From assembly GCF_024519465.1 (NCBI RefSeq), contig NZ_JALJRW010000024.1, positions 1-56,498 on the forward strand: a stretch of 56,498 nucleotides of DNA, written 5' to 3'. The stretch comes from Stenotrophomonas sp. Ste86. Its GTDB lineage: Bacteria > Pseudomonadota > Gammaproteobacteria > Xanthomonadales > Xanthomonadaceae. The notes below the pieces were generated by a model. It was not told the DNA's origin. It saw nothing but the letters and a program-made list of their open reading frames with translations, and made no database searches. Positions within the stretch are counted from its first letter, which is position 1. The number at the start of each line of letters is the position of its first letter. The position numbers and the translations under genes are program-made. Of the stretch, positions 42,469 through 51,344 are shown piece by piece.

Positions 42469-43623
42469 TTGAAACTGGAACTGCCTGTGCTGAGTGTTGT
42501 TGGTGTGCTGCTCGCGTTGTACGTGGTGTGGCGTGTGATCTGGCCGATGCGGATGGCGCTGTCGGTACGTGGCCCGCTGGGACTGCTGGTGGTGGCGCTG
42601 GCGTTGCACCATCGCATCGTGGCCCGCTTTGCCGGGACCATGGCGTCGCCGGAGATTCCCAAGGCGGTGATCGCGGTGCTGGCTACCGGCTTTACCGCAC
42701 TGCTGCTGGGCGCCGTGTTGCTGCTGCTGATCGATGCCGCGCTGCTGGGCGCACGCCTGCTGCGTCGCCCGCGTGGCGTGGCCGCATTGCGCACGGCGTG
42801 GCTGCGGCCCGGCGCGATGGGCGTGGCACTGCTGTTGTCCGCCTATGGCATCTGGCAGGGCATGGCTGTCCCGCAGACGCGACAGATCGAGGCGGTCATC
42901 GATGACCTGCCGCAGGCGTTCGACGGTTACCGCGTGCTGCAGCTGACCGATATCCACGCCAGCCGCCTGCTCACCGGCCGTTGGGTGGCCAAGGTGGTGG
43001 CCAACAGCAATGCGCTGAAACCGGACCTGGTGGTGATCACCGGCGATCTCATCGACGGCAGCGTGGCGGCCCGCGCGGCCGATTTCGCCCCGCTCGCGCA
43101 GTTGCGTGCCCCCGATGGCGTCATCGCGATCACCGGCAACCACGAGTATTACGCGCAGTACACCGCCTGGATGCAGGCGTTCCGCGCGCAGGGCATGCAG
43201 GTGCTGGAAAACAGCCACGTGGCAGTGACGCGCAAGGACGCTGCGCTGACCATCGCCGGGGTGACCGATCCAGTGGCGGCCAACTACGGGCTGCCACTGC
43301 CGGACATCACTGCCGCACTCGCCGGTGCCGATCCCGCCGCGCCGGTGATCCTGCTCGACCATCGTCCGGGCGCGGCGCGCGTCAACGCCGCCCACGGGGT
43401 GACGCTGCAGTTGTCCGGGCATACCCACGGTGGCCACATCGTCGGCATGGACCAGCTGGTGAAGCGTGCCAACAACGGCTATGTCTCCGGCCGCTACGAG
43501 GTCGATGGCATGACCCTGTATGTCAGCAATGGTGCCGGCCTGTGGCCGGGGTTTCCCGCGCGGATCGGCGTGCCGTCGGAAATCACGTTGATCACGCTGC
43601 GGCGGGGCCACGCCACGCATTGA
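42469..43623 (+). CDS. Membrane-anchored metallophosphoesterase (YkuE-like)
   Basis: 384 aa from TTG 42469 (alternative GTG 42487; neither has a strong ribosome-binding site). The first ~150 residues hold about four hydrophobic helices. The calcineurin-like domain has all metal motifs: LQLTDIHASRL, LVVITGDLIDGS, IAITGNHEYY and SGHTHGGHIVG. A phosphodiesterase or phosphatase on the outer face of the inner membrane is likely. It precedes a Pho-box-controlled TonB receptor, which fits a phosphate-scavenging role. Confidence 0.82.
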   Translation: MKLELPVLSVVGVLLALYVVWRVIWPMRMALSVRGPLGLLVVALALHHRIVARFAGTMASPEIPKAVIAVLATGFTALLLGAVLLLLIDAALLGARLLRRPRGVAALRTAWLRPGAMGVALLLSAYGIWQGMAVPQTRQIEAVIDDLPQAFDGYRVLQLTDIHASRLLTGRWVAKVVANSNALKPDLVVITGDLIDGSVAARAADFAPLAQLRAPDGVIAITGNHEYYAQYTAWMQAFRAQGMQVLENSHVAVTRKDAALTIAGVTDPVAANYGLPLPDITAALAGADPAAPVILLDHRPGAARVNAAHGVTLQLSGHTHGGHIVGMDQLVKRANNGYVSGRYEVDGMTLYVSNGAGLWPGFPARIGVPSEITLITLRRGHATH

Positions 43624-43702
43624 CGTCATGCGGGTCGATACCCGTGGAGGTGGTGTTCATGTGCATCGGACGTCAGCGGCACAGGGATGCGATGGGCGCT
43701 GG

Positions 43703-43720
43703 CTGTCATATGACAGTCAT
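43703..43720 (+). promoter_or_regulatory. Pho box (PhoB site) CTGTCATATGACAGTCAT
   Basis: Two 7-bp direct repeats, CTGTCAT and CAGTCAT, separated by four bases; 13 of 14 positions match the PhoB consensus CTGTCAT-N4-CTGTCAT. An AAGAATTTTA stretch about 11 bp downstream can serve as -10. It lies 132 bp before the TonB receptor start. Confidence 0.75.
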
Positions 43721-43852
43721 GCCGCAGTGAAAGAATTTTAACGACCGGGCAGCAGCCGTCCACCGACTGCCCCTGCCGTTTCAATCCCCTCTTTCCCTGC
43801 GAGCATCGCGCCGTCCGGCACGGTGGTTCGTGCCTGCCTGAGCGCTTGAACC

Positions 43853-46177
43853 ATGAAGAAGACCCTGTTGGCCGCCGCCGTGATCCTGGCCATGACGCCG
43901 GCGGCCTGGGCGGACGATGCTGCTCCGGCGGCGGTGCCGCGCAACGACACTGCCACCGATCTGGACGCGGTGTCGGTGATCGGTCGCGGGCAAGCGCGCC
44001 AGGTGCAGCGCATCACCGCGCAGAACCTGGACATCCTGCCGCCGGGCACGAGCCTGCAGAAGGCGATCAACATCCTGCCGGGCGTCAATGCGCAGTCGGC
44101 CGATGCGCTGGGCACCAACGAGCAGTCGATGACCCTGAGCCTGCGCGGCTTCAACGCCACGCGGCTGGGTTACACGCTGGACGGCCTGCCGCTCGGTGAT
44201 GGCGCGTACAACAACTACAACGGCCTCACCATCAACCGCGCGCTGATCAGCGAGAACATGGCCGGTGCGGAACTGGCAGTAGGCATCGGCAGCCTCGGTA
44301 CGCCGTCCACCAGCAACCTGGGCGGCACGCTCGGCTATACCTCCAACAACCCACTGGCGACGATGGGCGGACGGTTGGTGCAGACCTTCGGCAGCGACAG
44401 CAACCGCCGCACCTTCGTCCGCGCCGATACCGGCGAGCACAGCGGTTTCTCGGCCTATGTGTCGGGCATGAACGCGGCCTCGGACCTGTGGAACGACCAG
44501 AGCGCCTACAACCAGTCGACCACCAGGCAGTTCAACGCCAAGGGTGTCTGGAACTTCGGCAACGGCCGCATCGCCGCCTTCGTCGATACCTCGCGTACCT
44601 CGCAGGCCGACTATTTCTATCTGTCCAGGAATGAAATGGCGCGCGGACTGGGCTGGGATTGGGGCGGCTATGCGCCGGACTGGAACAAGGCCGTGGCCAA
44701 GGCCTACTGCAACACCGCCACCTACGTGAAGGCCAAGTGCGACGCGTCCGGCCCGGACCGCGATGCGGACGGGGCATTCACCGCCGGGCAGATCCTGCGC
44801 GACGACAACCTGTACTACCTGTCCGGTGACTTCTTCCCCAGCGATGGCTTCAGCGTGCACGCGCTGGCCTACCACCACGACGACCATGGCGAAGGCCACA
44901 ACTGGAACAGCGGTGCATGGTCCAACAAGGGCACGCCGCAGGAAGTGCCGATCATCTTCCGCAACACCGTCTACGAGATCGACCGCAACGGTGCCACGCT
45001 GTCCTTCGACTGGGACCTGGGCGCGCACCACATCGAAGGTGGCCTCTGGTACGAGCGCAATGAAAGCAGCGCCGAGCGCTATCAGACCGCGGTCACCGGC
45101 CCGCGCGACCTGAGCGGCATGAACAGCACCCAGGCCGATGTCGGCGTGTTCGCCCAGCGCACCCGATGGGAAACCAAACAGGTCTATCTCCAGGACACCT
45201 GGCGCCTGCTCGACGACCGGCTCACCGTGCAGTTCGGGATCAAGAGCCCGCACGTCACCTCCGACGCGCAGGCGCTGCCGGGCACCGCCAAGACGCCGAT
45301 CGCGGCCAGCTCCAACAACCAGTTCGCCACCGGCCGGTTGAAGATGCGCAAGTCCGCGCTGCCCAGCGTGGGTGCCAATGTCCGCCTGACCGACAGCCAG
45401 GAACTGTTCGCCAGCTATGCCGAGAACATCGCGATGTTCCAGGGCGGCTTCAAGCTTGGGCCGCAGGCGGTGAGCCAGGCCACGTGGAATGCGCAGGGCG
45501 ATCTCAAGCCGGAACAGTCGCGTTCCTTTGAAGCCGGTTACCGCTACGTCGGCGATACCCTGCAGGCCTCGCTGGCGGCCTACACGGTGCGCTTCGACAA
45601 CCGCCTGCTGCAGTACAACCCCTGCGATTCGCGCCAGCCGGTGGGGCCGAGGTGCGGCAATCGTTTCTACAATGCCGGTGGGGTGGACAGCCGCGGTGCG
45701 GAGTTGACCGTGGTGTGGACGCCCAATGAGCACGTCAGCTGGTACAACTCGGCCTCGCTGAACCGCTCGACCTACCGCTCCGATTACGTCCAGGCCGGCG
45801 TGGTGCAGCCGATCGACGGCAAGATCCAGACCGACACGCCCAAGCAGATGTTCGCCAGCGAGATCACCTGGCGCGACCACGGCTGGTTTGCCACGCTGCG
45901 GGGCAAGTACACCGGCGAGCGCTTCTACACCTACACCAACGACCAGGGCTTTGGCGGGTTCACCGTGTTCGATGCGTCCGGCGGCTACGATTTCGGTCGG
46001 ATCGGTTTCGCCCAGGGGGTGCGACTGTCGGTCAACGTCACCAACCTGACCGACAAGCGCTATGCCAGCAACCTGGATTCCAGCGTGTTCGCACCGAGCG
46101 ACCCGACCGGCTCGATTTACGTCTTCCACGCCTCCGCACCGCGCCAGGTGTTCGGGACGGTCGATGTCCGCTTCTGA
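43853..46177 (+). CDS. TonB-dependent receptor, probable phosphate-starvation inducible
   Basis: 774 aa. Signal peptide residues 1-20 (ends PAAWAD), plug beginning LDAVSVIGRGQARQ and containing TLSLRGFNATRLGYTLDGLPLG, barrel ending RQVFGTVDVRF. It starts 132 bp after a Pho box and overlaps by 14 bp a phytase-like gene, so it likely imports a phosphorylated compound (for example inositol phosphate or its products) under phosphate limitation. Two Cys pairs in the barrel region (YCNTATYVKAKC; NPCDSRQPVGPRC) may form loop disulphides. The substrate is inference from regulation and neighbour. Confidence 0.9.
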   Translation: MKKTLLAAAVILAMTPAAWADDAAPAAVPRNDTATDLDAVSVIGRGQARQVQRITAQNLDILPPGTSLQKAINILPGVNAQSADALGTNEQSMTLSLRGFNATRLGYTLDGLPLGDGAYNNYNGLTINRALISENMAGAELAVGIGSLGTPSTSNLGGTLGYTSNNPLATMGGRLVQTFGSDSNRRTFVRADTGEHSGFSAYVSGMNAASDLWNDQSAYNQSTTRQFNAKGVWNFGNGRIAAFVDTSRTSQADYFYLSRNEMARGLGWDWGGYAPDWNKAVAKAYCNTATYVKAKCDASGPDRDADGAFTAGQILRDDNLYYLSGDFFPSDGFSVHALAYHHDDHGEGHNWNSGAWSNKGTPQEVPIIFRNTVYEIDRNGATLSFDWDLGAHHIEGGLWYERNESSAERYQTAVTGPRDLSGMNSTQADVGVFAQRTRWETKQVYLQDTWRLLDDRLTVQFGIKSPHVTSDAQALPGTAKTPIAASSNNQFATGRLKMRKSALPSVGANVRLTDSQELFASYAENIAMFQGGFKLGPQAVSQATWNAQGDLKPEQSRSFEAGYRYVGDTLQASLAAYTVRFDNRLLQYNPCDSRQPVGPRCGNRFYNAGGVDSRGAELTVVWTPNEHVSWYNSASLNRSTYRSDYVQAGVVQPIDGKIQTDTPKQMFASEITWRDHGWFATLRGKYTGERFYTYTNDQGFGGFTVFDASGGYDFGRIGFAQGVRLSVNVTNLTDKRYASNLDSSVFAPSDPTGSIYVFHASAPRQVFGTVDVRF

Positions 46178-47642
46178 TCGCAAGCCATGGCAGCGCGGCG
46201 TGGCGTGGGGTGGGCTGCTGGCAGTGATGGCGGGGCCGGTCTTCGCGGCGGCCCCGACGTCTTCCGACGTGTCTTCGGACATGCCGGTACTGGTGGCTTC
46301 CGGCGTGCTGCCGGCCGGAACAGTGGATTTTCTCGGCGACACGCTGGGGTCGTTCTCGTCGCTGGCCGTGGATGCCGCGCGCTGGAAGCGCACCGCTGAC
46401 GGCTACCGCGGCGTGCTGTGGACGCTGCCTGATCGCGGCCGCAACGACCCGGATGCCGGCCTGTTCTACGACTACGCCGGGCGCCTGGAACGCCTGCAGC
46501 TGGGGATTGAGATGGGCACGGGGGAGCGCGTCGGCAAGGTGACCCTGACCCCCGACGGCGGGCTGTTGCTGCGTGACTTCAACGGTCAGCCCTTCACCGG
46601 CGCGGACCCGGGCGAGCACACCGTGGCGCAGAACGGCATCCTGCTGCCATCGCCCGCGCAGGGCGTGGGCGCGGGCAGGATATCGCTGGACGCCGAATCG
46701 CTGCAGTTCACCGCCGATGGGCATTTCTACATCGGCGACGAGTACGCCGCGCACGTGTACTACTTCGCCCCCGATGGTCGCCTGCAGGGGCTCATCGTGC
46801 CGCCGCCAGCGGTGCAGCCCCGGCGCGGCGGACGGGTGATGTTCGATTCGCGCCGTGCCCCGGACAGTGGCCGGCGCAACAACCAGGGCGTGGAGGGCAT
46901 GGGTCTGTCGCCCGACGGACGGCGCCTGTTCGTCGCGCTGCAGAGCGCATTGGTGCAAGACACCGCCACGGGCGACGCCAGCGGCCGCATCAACACCCGG
47001 GTGATGGTCTACGACGTGAGCCGCGATCCGCTGCCCCCCCAGCCGATCGGCCACTATGTGCTGCAGCTGCCCACCTATGCGCACGATGGCAAGGGCCGGC
47101 AGGACCGCACCGCCGCCCAGAGCGAGCTCCGCGCCCTGGACGACCATCGCTTCCTGCTGCTGGCCCGCGATGGCAACGGGCTGGGCAGCGACTTGCGCGA
47201 TCCCATCGTCTACAAGTCGGTGCTGCTGGTCGATACCCGCGGTGCCAGCAACCTGGCGGCCAGTGCGTATGAGCAGGGCATCACGTCGGTTCTGGCGCAG
47301 CGCGACAGCACCGCGTTGAAGCCCGGCATCGTGCCGGCGCGCAGCCGCGTGCTGTTGGATCTGCTCGACCCGGTGCAGCTGGCCCGCGCCCGGCTGGACA
47401 TAGACACCGCCCAGGGCGCGCATGCCGCACTGCTGTCGGAGAAGTGGGAGGCGATGGACCTGCTGCCGACGCTGGACCCCAAGCGCCCGGATGAGCGGCT
47501 GCTGCTGGTGGGCAACGACAACGATTTCATCGCACGCCACTGCGTGATGCAGGGTCACGCCTGCGACAGTGCCTACGACAACGACAATCGGGTGCTGGTG
47601 TATCGGTTGACGTTGCCCGCGCCGACGCCTGATCGGCACTGA
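46164..47642 (+). CDS. Exported phytase-like (esterase-like activity of phytase) protein
   Basis: 492 aa. Signal peptide about residues 1-28 (ends PVFAAA). The mature beta-propeller-like domain has the family signatures FSSLAVDAARWKR, LPDRGRNDPDAGLFYDYAGR, DAESLQFTADGHFYIGDEYAAHVYYF, NNQGVEGMGLSPDGRRLF and LLVGNDNDF. ATG 46164 lies inside the end of the TonB receptor gene, so the two are translationally coupled and share the Pho box. Expected to release phosphate from organic esters outside the inner membrane; whether phytate itself is a substrate is unknown. Confidence 0.87.
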   Translation: MSASDRKPWQRGVAWGGLLAVMAGPVFAAAPTSSDVSSDMPVLVASGVLPAGTVDFLGDTLGSFSSLAVDAARWKRTADGYRGVLWTLPDRGRNDPDAGLFYDYAGRLERLQLGIEMGTGERVGKVTLTPDGGLLLRDFNGQPFTGADPGEHTVAQNGILLPSPAQGVGAGRISLDAESLQFTADGHFYIGDEYAAHVYYFAPDGRLQGLIVPPPAVQPRRGGRVMFDSRRAPDSGRRNNQGVEGMGLSPDGRRLFVALQSALVQDTATGDASGRINTRVMVYDVSRDPLPPQPIGHYVLQLPTYAHDGKGRQDRTAAQSELRALDDHRFLLLARDGNGLGSDLRDPIVYKSVLLVDTRGASNLAASAYEQGITSVLAQRDSTALKPGIVPARSRVLLDLLDPVQLARARLDIDTAQGAHAALLSEKWEAMDLLPTLDPKRPDERLLLVGNDNDFIARHCVMQGHACDSAYDNDNRVLVYRLTLPAPTPDRH

Positions 47643-47712
47643 GCCGCTCGTCAGCTTGGCAAGCGCGCGTGGAATTGCGAGGCTTGTACTTTCAGGCGAA
47701 GGGCGGGTGCGG

Positions 47713-48654
47713 ATGAAGGCGATGTACACAGGTCTCGGGGCGATGATGGTGCTGGCCACGGCCAGCGGCTGCGCGACGCAGGGCGATGCGCTGCAACGTG
47801 CGCCTGCGGCCGCTCAACCGCTGACCGGTGTCGTGCTGCCCGATACCGAAAGCTGGAGCGTGCACGATCCGGCCGGGCGCGATTACCCGATCTGGGTGGC
47901 GTTGCCAGCCAGTTATGCCGCCCACCCCGAGCGGCGCTACCCGGTGCTGTACGTGACCGACGCGTTGTACAGCTTTCCGCTGGTACGCAGCATCCGCAAC
48001 CTGGTCGGGCAGGGGGGCAACAACCTGGAGGACTTCATTCTGGTCGGGTTGCCGCCGCAGCAGGGCCTGACCTCCAAGCAGAGCCGCTCGCGCGATTACA
48101 CCCCGACCCGTCCGGTACGCCGCAACGACGACGACTACAGCGATGACGTGGTCTACGGCGGCGCGGCGCACTATCGCGATTTCCTCGCCGCGCATGTGCT
48201 GCCGGCGGTGGACGCGCGTTACCATACCGACCCGGCGCGGCGCAGTTTCGCCGGTCATTCCTATGGCGGCCTGTTCGGCAGCTTCGTGCTGGTCACGCGG
48301 CCGGAGATGTTCCAGACCTACATCCTGTCCAGTCCTTCGTTGTGGTTCGACAACCATGTGATCGACCAGCTCGAGCAGGCCTACGCGCAGCGGCATCGCG
48401 CGCTGCCGGCGCGGGTACTGCTGGCGATCGGCAGCTTTGAAACCATCAAGCCCGAGCCGCGCTACTTCACCCGCAACGACATGCTCAAGGACAACCAGGC
48501 CTTCGCCGATCGCCTGCGCCAGCGCGGCTACGAAGGGCTGCAGGTGGATACCTCGGTGATCGACGGCGAGGACCATCTCACTGTGTATCCCACGACGTTG
48601 ACCCGCAGCCTGTTGCGGGTATTCCCGGGCAGCGAGCCGTACGACGGGGGTTGA
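47713..48654 (+). CDS. Esterase-fold lipoprotein (IroE/Fes-like alpha/beta hydrolase)
   Basis: 313 aa. Lipoprotein signal MVLATASGC (Cys20). The domain resembles the enterochelin-esterase-type family: YPIWVALPASYAAHPERRYPVLYVTDALY, nucleophile Ser in FAGHSYGGLFGSF, TYILSSPSLWFDN, and catalytic His in DGEDHLTVYP. It could hydrolyse a siderophore ester, a phosphoester or another exported ester. It lies 70 bp after the phytase-like gene with no terminator between, so it may belong to the Pho-controlled transcript. Confidence 0.83.
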   Translation: MKAMYTGLGAMMVLATASGCATQGDALQRAPAAAQPLTGVVLPDTESWSVHDPAGRDYPIWVALPASYAAHPERRYPVLYVTDALYSFPLVRSIRNLVGQGGNNLEDFILVGLPPQQGLTSKQSRSRDYTPTRPVRRNDDDYSDDVVYGGAAHYRDFLAAHVLPAVDARYHTDPARRSFAGHSYGGLFGSFVLVTRPEMFQTYILSSPSLWFDNHVIDQLEQAYAQRHRALPARVLLAIGSFETIKPEPRYFTRNDMLKDNQAFADRLRQRGYEGLQVDTSVIDGEDHLTVYPTTLTRSLLRVFPGSEPYDGG

Positions 48655-48671
48655 GCGTTGGAGGGAGTGGG

Positions 48672-49094
48672 ATGCTGACGCTGCCGTTTCGATGCGCGAT
48701 CGTGCTTATGGCAGCGTTCTGCGCCGGGTGCACGGGGGAGGTCATGTATGCCGCCTACCCCGATAGGGCCGCCGCGATCCGTCACGACGCGGTAGGACGC
48801 GGCTGGATTCCAGCGTGGATCCCCGCCAGCGCGATCGATCTGCGCGAAGCGCATGATCTGGACACCAATGAAAGTGCGTTGGGCTTTGAGACGGGCACCG
48901 AGCGCTGGTTACTGCCGGGACACTGTCGGTTGGTGGCGGCGGATGTTGTGATCCCGAGCGGCCTTGAGCTGCACCCATGGCCGTCGCTGGAGGTCCTGCT
49001 GGCCTCCTACCGTATCCGTCGCTGCGACGAGCCGGCGTCAGCGACCGAGAGTTTCCGGGCCATACCGCGCAAGGGTGGGCGAGTGCTGTTCTGA
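48672..49094 (+). CDS. Putative lipoprotein of unknown function (140 aa)
   Basis: ATG 48672 follows a strong GGAGGGAGTGGG site. The signal ends AAFCAGC with the lipid-modified Cys at residue 20. The mature protein includes AAIRHDAVGRGWIPAWIPASAIDLREAHDLDTNESALGF; the VGRGWIPAWIP-S-A segment is seen in small YbbD-like lipoproteins of Xanthomonads. Function unknown. It starts 17 bp after the esterase stop and may be co-transcribed with it. Confidence 0.78.
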   Translation: MLTLPFRCAIVLMAAFCAGCTGEVMYAAYPDRAAAIRHDAVGRGWIPAWIPASAIDLREAHDLDTNESALGFETGTERWLLPGHCRLVAADVVIPSGLELHPWPSLEVLLASYRIRRCDEPASATESFRAIPRKGGRVLF

Positions 49095-49263
49095 CGGGTG
49101 CATCGCCGTTGAGAATGGCGTAGTGGCTACCGCCCGAGGTGCTGGATGATCAGGCAAGGCGACGCCGTGGCGCCGCACGCGTGAAGGCCACGACAGCATC
49201 CCTGCACGGCGCAGTCACCGGCCCGCGCCGACGCTGGCAGCCTGTTCCCTGCCTGGATGCGCC

Positions 49264-49698
49264 ATGACCACCCTGACCCTGCCCGAACTGGCCAAGAAGA
49301 TGGCCAACATCGACTTCACCATGCTGCAGACCCGCGCCGAGAATGGCGAAATCGCCGGACGTCCGATGAGCAACAACGGCGACGTCGACTACGACGGCGA
49401 CAGCTGGTTCTTCACTACTGAAGACACCGACATGGTCCGGGAGATCCAGCAGGATCCGAAGGTGGCGCTGAGCTTCACCGGCAGCAAGTCACTGCTCGGC
49501 AAGCCGCCGTTGTTCGTGGCGGTGCAGGGCAGGGCCACGCTGATCCGCGACAAGGCGATCATGCAGCAGCACTGGGTGAAAGACCTGGAGCGCTGGTTCG
49601 AACAGGGCGTGGACTCGCCCGGGCTGGTGCTGATCCAGGTTGCCGCCAGCCGCATCCACTATTGGGATGGCGAAGACCAGGGCGAGATCCTGCGCTGA
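49264..49698 (+). CDS. General stress protein 26-like, PPOX split-barrel flavin-binding protein
   Basis: 144 aa, cytoplasmic. Pattern LAKKMANIDFTMLQTRAENGEIAGRPMSNN, WFFTTEDTDMVREIQQDPKVALSF and ASRIHYWDGEDQGEI matches the pyridoxamine-5'-phosphate-oxidase-fold stress proteins that bind FMN or FAD. A homologue from Xanthomonas is a known flavin-binding stress protein; the reaction is unclear. It is 3 bp from the DUF72 gene, so these and the Nei-like gene form a three-gene operon. Confidence 0.88.
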   Translation: MTTLTLPELAKKMANIDFTMLQTRAENGEIAGRPMSNNGDVDYDGDSWFFTTEDTDMVREIQQDPKVALSFTGSKSLLGKPPLFVAVQGRATLIRDKAIMQQHWVKDLERWFEQGVDSPGLVLIQVAASRIHYWDGEDQGEILR

Positions 49699-49701
49699 GC
49701 G

Positions 49702-50451
49702 ATGGCCGGCATGCCCGCCTTGAACGTACCCCGGATCGGTTGCGCCGGATGGTCCATTCCAAGCCGTTATGCCGGCCTGTTCGGCCTGGGCGAGAGCATG
49801 CTTGCCCGCTACGCCACGCGGTTCACTGCCGTGGAGATCAACTCCTCGTTCTACCGTCCGCACCAGCGCAAAACGTATGAGCGCTGGGCGGCATCGGTAC
49901 CCGCGGGGTTCCGGTTCTCGGTGAAGCTGCCGCGCACGGTGTCCCACGACTCGGGATTGGTCGGTGTGGGTGGGCTGCTGGACCGTTTCCTCGATGAAGT
50001 AACTGGGCTCGGCAACACGCTGGGCAGCCTGCTCCTGCAGTTACCGCCCTCGCTGGCCCTCGATTCGCGACGCGCGGGCAGCTTCTTCCGCGCTCTGCAG
50101 CGTCGCAGTCCGGCAGCGGTGGTATGCGAACCGCGCCACGCGAGCTGGTTCACCGCGCAGGCCGACGCACTGCTGCAGCGCTACGGCATCGCACGGGCGG
50201 CGGTGGACCCGGCCCGCGTTCCTGCGGCCGGCCAGCCCGGCGGCACGCCGACGTGGCAGTACTGGCGATGGCACGGTTCACCGCGCATGTACTACAGCGA
50301 CTACACAGACGCTGCCCTGGCCGCGCTGGCCGAGCAGGTGTCAGCCCGGCGCATCGGTGGTCACGCGCCCTGGGTGATCTTCGACAACACCGCGCACGGC
50401 TTCGCCGTGGCCAACGCCGTGCGCCTGCAGAAGAGCATGTGCGATGCCTGA
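49702..50451 (+). CDS. DUF72 (YecE-like) protein
   Basis: 249 aa TIM-barrel-type protein. Starts IGCAGWSIPSRYAGLFG with the conserved G-x-x-GW, then FTAVEINSSFYRPHQRKTYERWAASVPAGFRFSVKLPRTVSHD, VCEPRHASWF and WQYWRWHGSPRMYYSDYT, all family hallmarks. Function is not established. Between a stress flavoprotein (3 bp gap) and a DNA glycosylase (8-bp overlap), suggesting a stress or DNA-damage context. Confidence 0.88.
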   Translation: MAGMPALNVPRIGCAGWSIPSRYAGLFGLGESMLARYATRFTAVEINSSFYRPHQRKTYERWAASVPAGFRFSVKLPRTVSHDSGLVGVGGLLDRFLDEVTGLGNTLGSLLLQLPPSLALDSRRAGSFFRALQRRSPAAVVCEPRHASWFTAQADALLQRYGIARAAVDPARVPAAGQPGGTPTWQYWRWHGSPRMYYSDYTDAALAALAEQVSARRIGGHAPWVIFDNTAHGFAVANAVRLQKSMCDA

Positions 50452-51172
50452 AGGTCCTTCCATCCTCATCCTGCGTGAGGCCGCGGCCAAGTTTCGTGGC
50501 AAGACGGTGCGCCGCTCCCTGGGCAACAGCAGCCTGGACCTGACCCGCATGGAAGGGCGGCGGGTGCTGGCACTGCGCAGCTTTGGCAAGCACTTCCTGA
50601 TCCAGTTCAGCGATTTCAGCCTGCGCGTGCACATGCTGATGTTCGGCAGTTACCGCATCGACGAGCGCAAGCCGTCTCCTCCGAGGGCGTCGCTGCAGTT
50701 CGACAACGGTGAGTTGAACATCTACGCCTCCTCGCTGAAGTACATCGAGGGTGCATTGGAGGAAACCTACGACTGGCGCGGCGACGTGCTGTCGCCCGAG
50801 TGGGATCCGCGCCTGGCCCGGCGCCGCCTCAAGCAGCAACCAGACACCTTGATCTGCGACGCGCTGCTGGACCAGGAGATCTTTGCCGGGGTCGGAAACA
50901 TCATCAAGAACGAAGTCCTGTTCCGTACCCGGGTGCATCCCGAATCGAAGGTCGGCGACATTCCGCCGCGCGTGCTGGGCAAGGTGATCGCGCAGGCGCG
51001 TGCGTACAGTTTCGATTTCCTGGAATGGAAGAAGAAATCTGAACTGCGCAGCCATTGGCAGGTGCACACAAAACATACCTGCCCGCACTGTGGGGGACCG
51101 CTGTCCAAGACCTATCCGGGCAAGACCAGGCGGCGCACGTTCTTCTGTCCCAACTGCCAGGTGAAGTACTGA
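50444..51172 (+). CDS. Endonuclease VIII-like DNA glycosylase (Fpg/Nei family)
   Basis: 242 aa. N-terminus MPEGPSILILREAA: Pro2 is the Schiff-base nucleophile and Glu3 the acid, so the start is fixed. The H2TH region is LLDQEIFAGVGNIIKNEVLFRTRVHP, and the zinc finger has Cys213, Cys216, Cys235 and Cys238 with RRRTFF before the last pair. Removes oxidised pyrimidines and cuts the abasic site by beta/delta elimination. The EGPSI start is nearer Nei than MutM. Its start overlaps the DUF72 gene by 8 bp. Confidence 0.92.
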   Translation: MPEGPSILILREAAAKFRGKTVRRSLGNSSLDLTRMEGRRVLALRSFGKHFLIQFSDFSLRVHMLMFGSYRIDERKPSPPRASLQFDNGELNIYASSLKYIEGALEETYDWRGDVLSPEWDPRLARRRLKQQPDTLICDALLDQEIFAGVGNIIKNEVLFRTRVHPESKVGDIPPRVLGKVIAQARAYSFDFLEWKKKSELRSHWQVHTKHTCPHCGGPLSKTYPGKTRRRTFFCPNCQVKY

Positions 51173-51344
51173 CGCCCTCCGGCCGGGCGATGAAAACCCG
51201 CCGCCGGTCGTCCTGTAGGATGGATCCGTCCCACGCCGTTACGTGCGTCCTGCGCGGTCTGTTCCCGACCGCCCGCTTCGCTCCATTCTTCGAGTGCTGC
51301 TTTCCCCTGTGAAAGCGGTCCTCCCCGTGTCCCACGGAGCGCAC

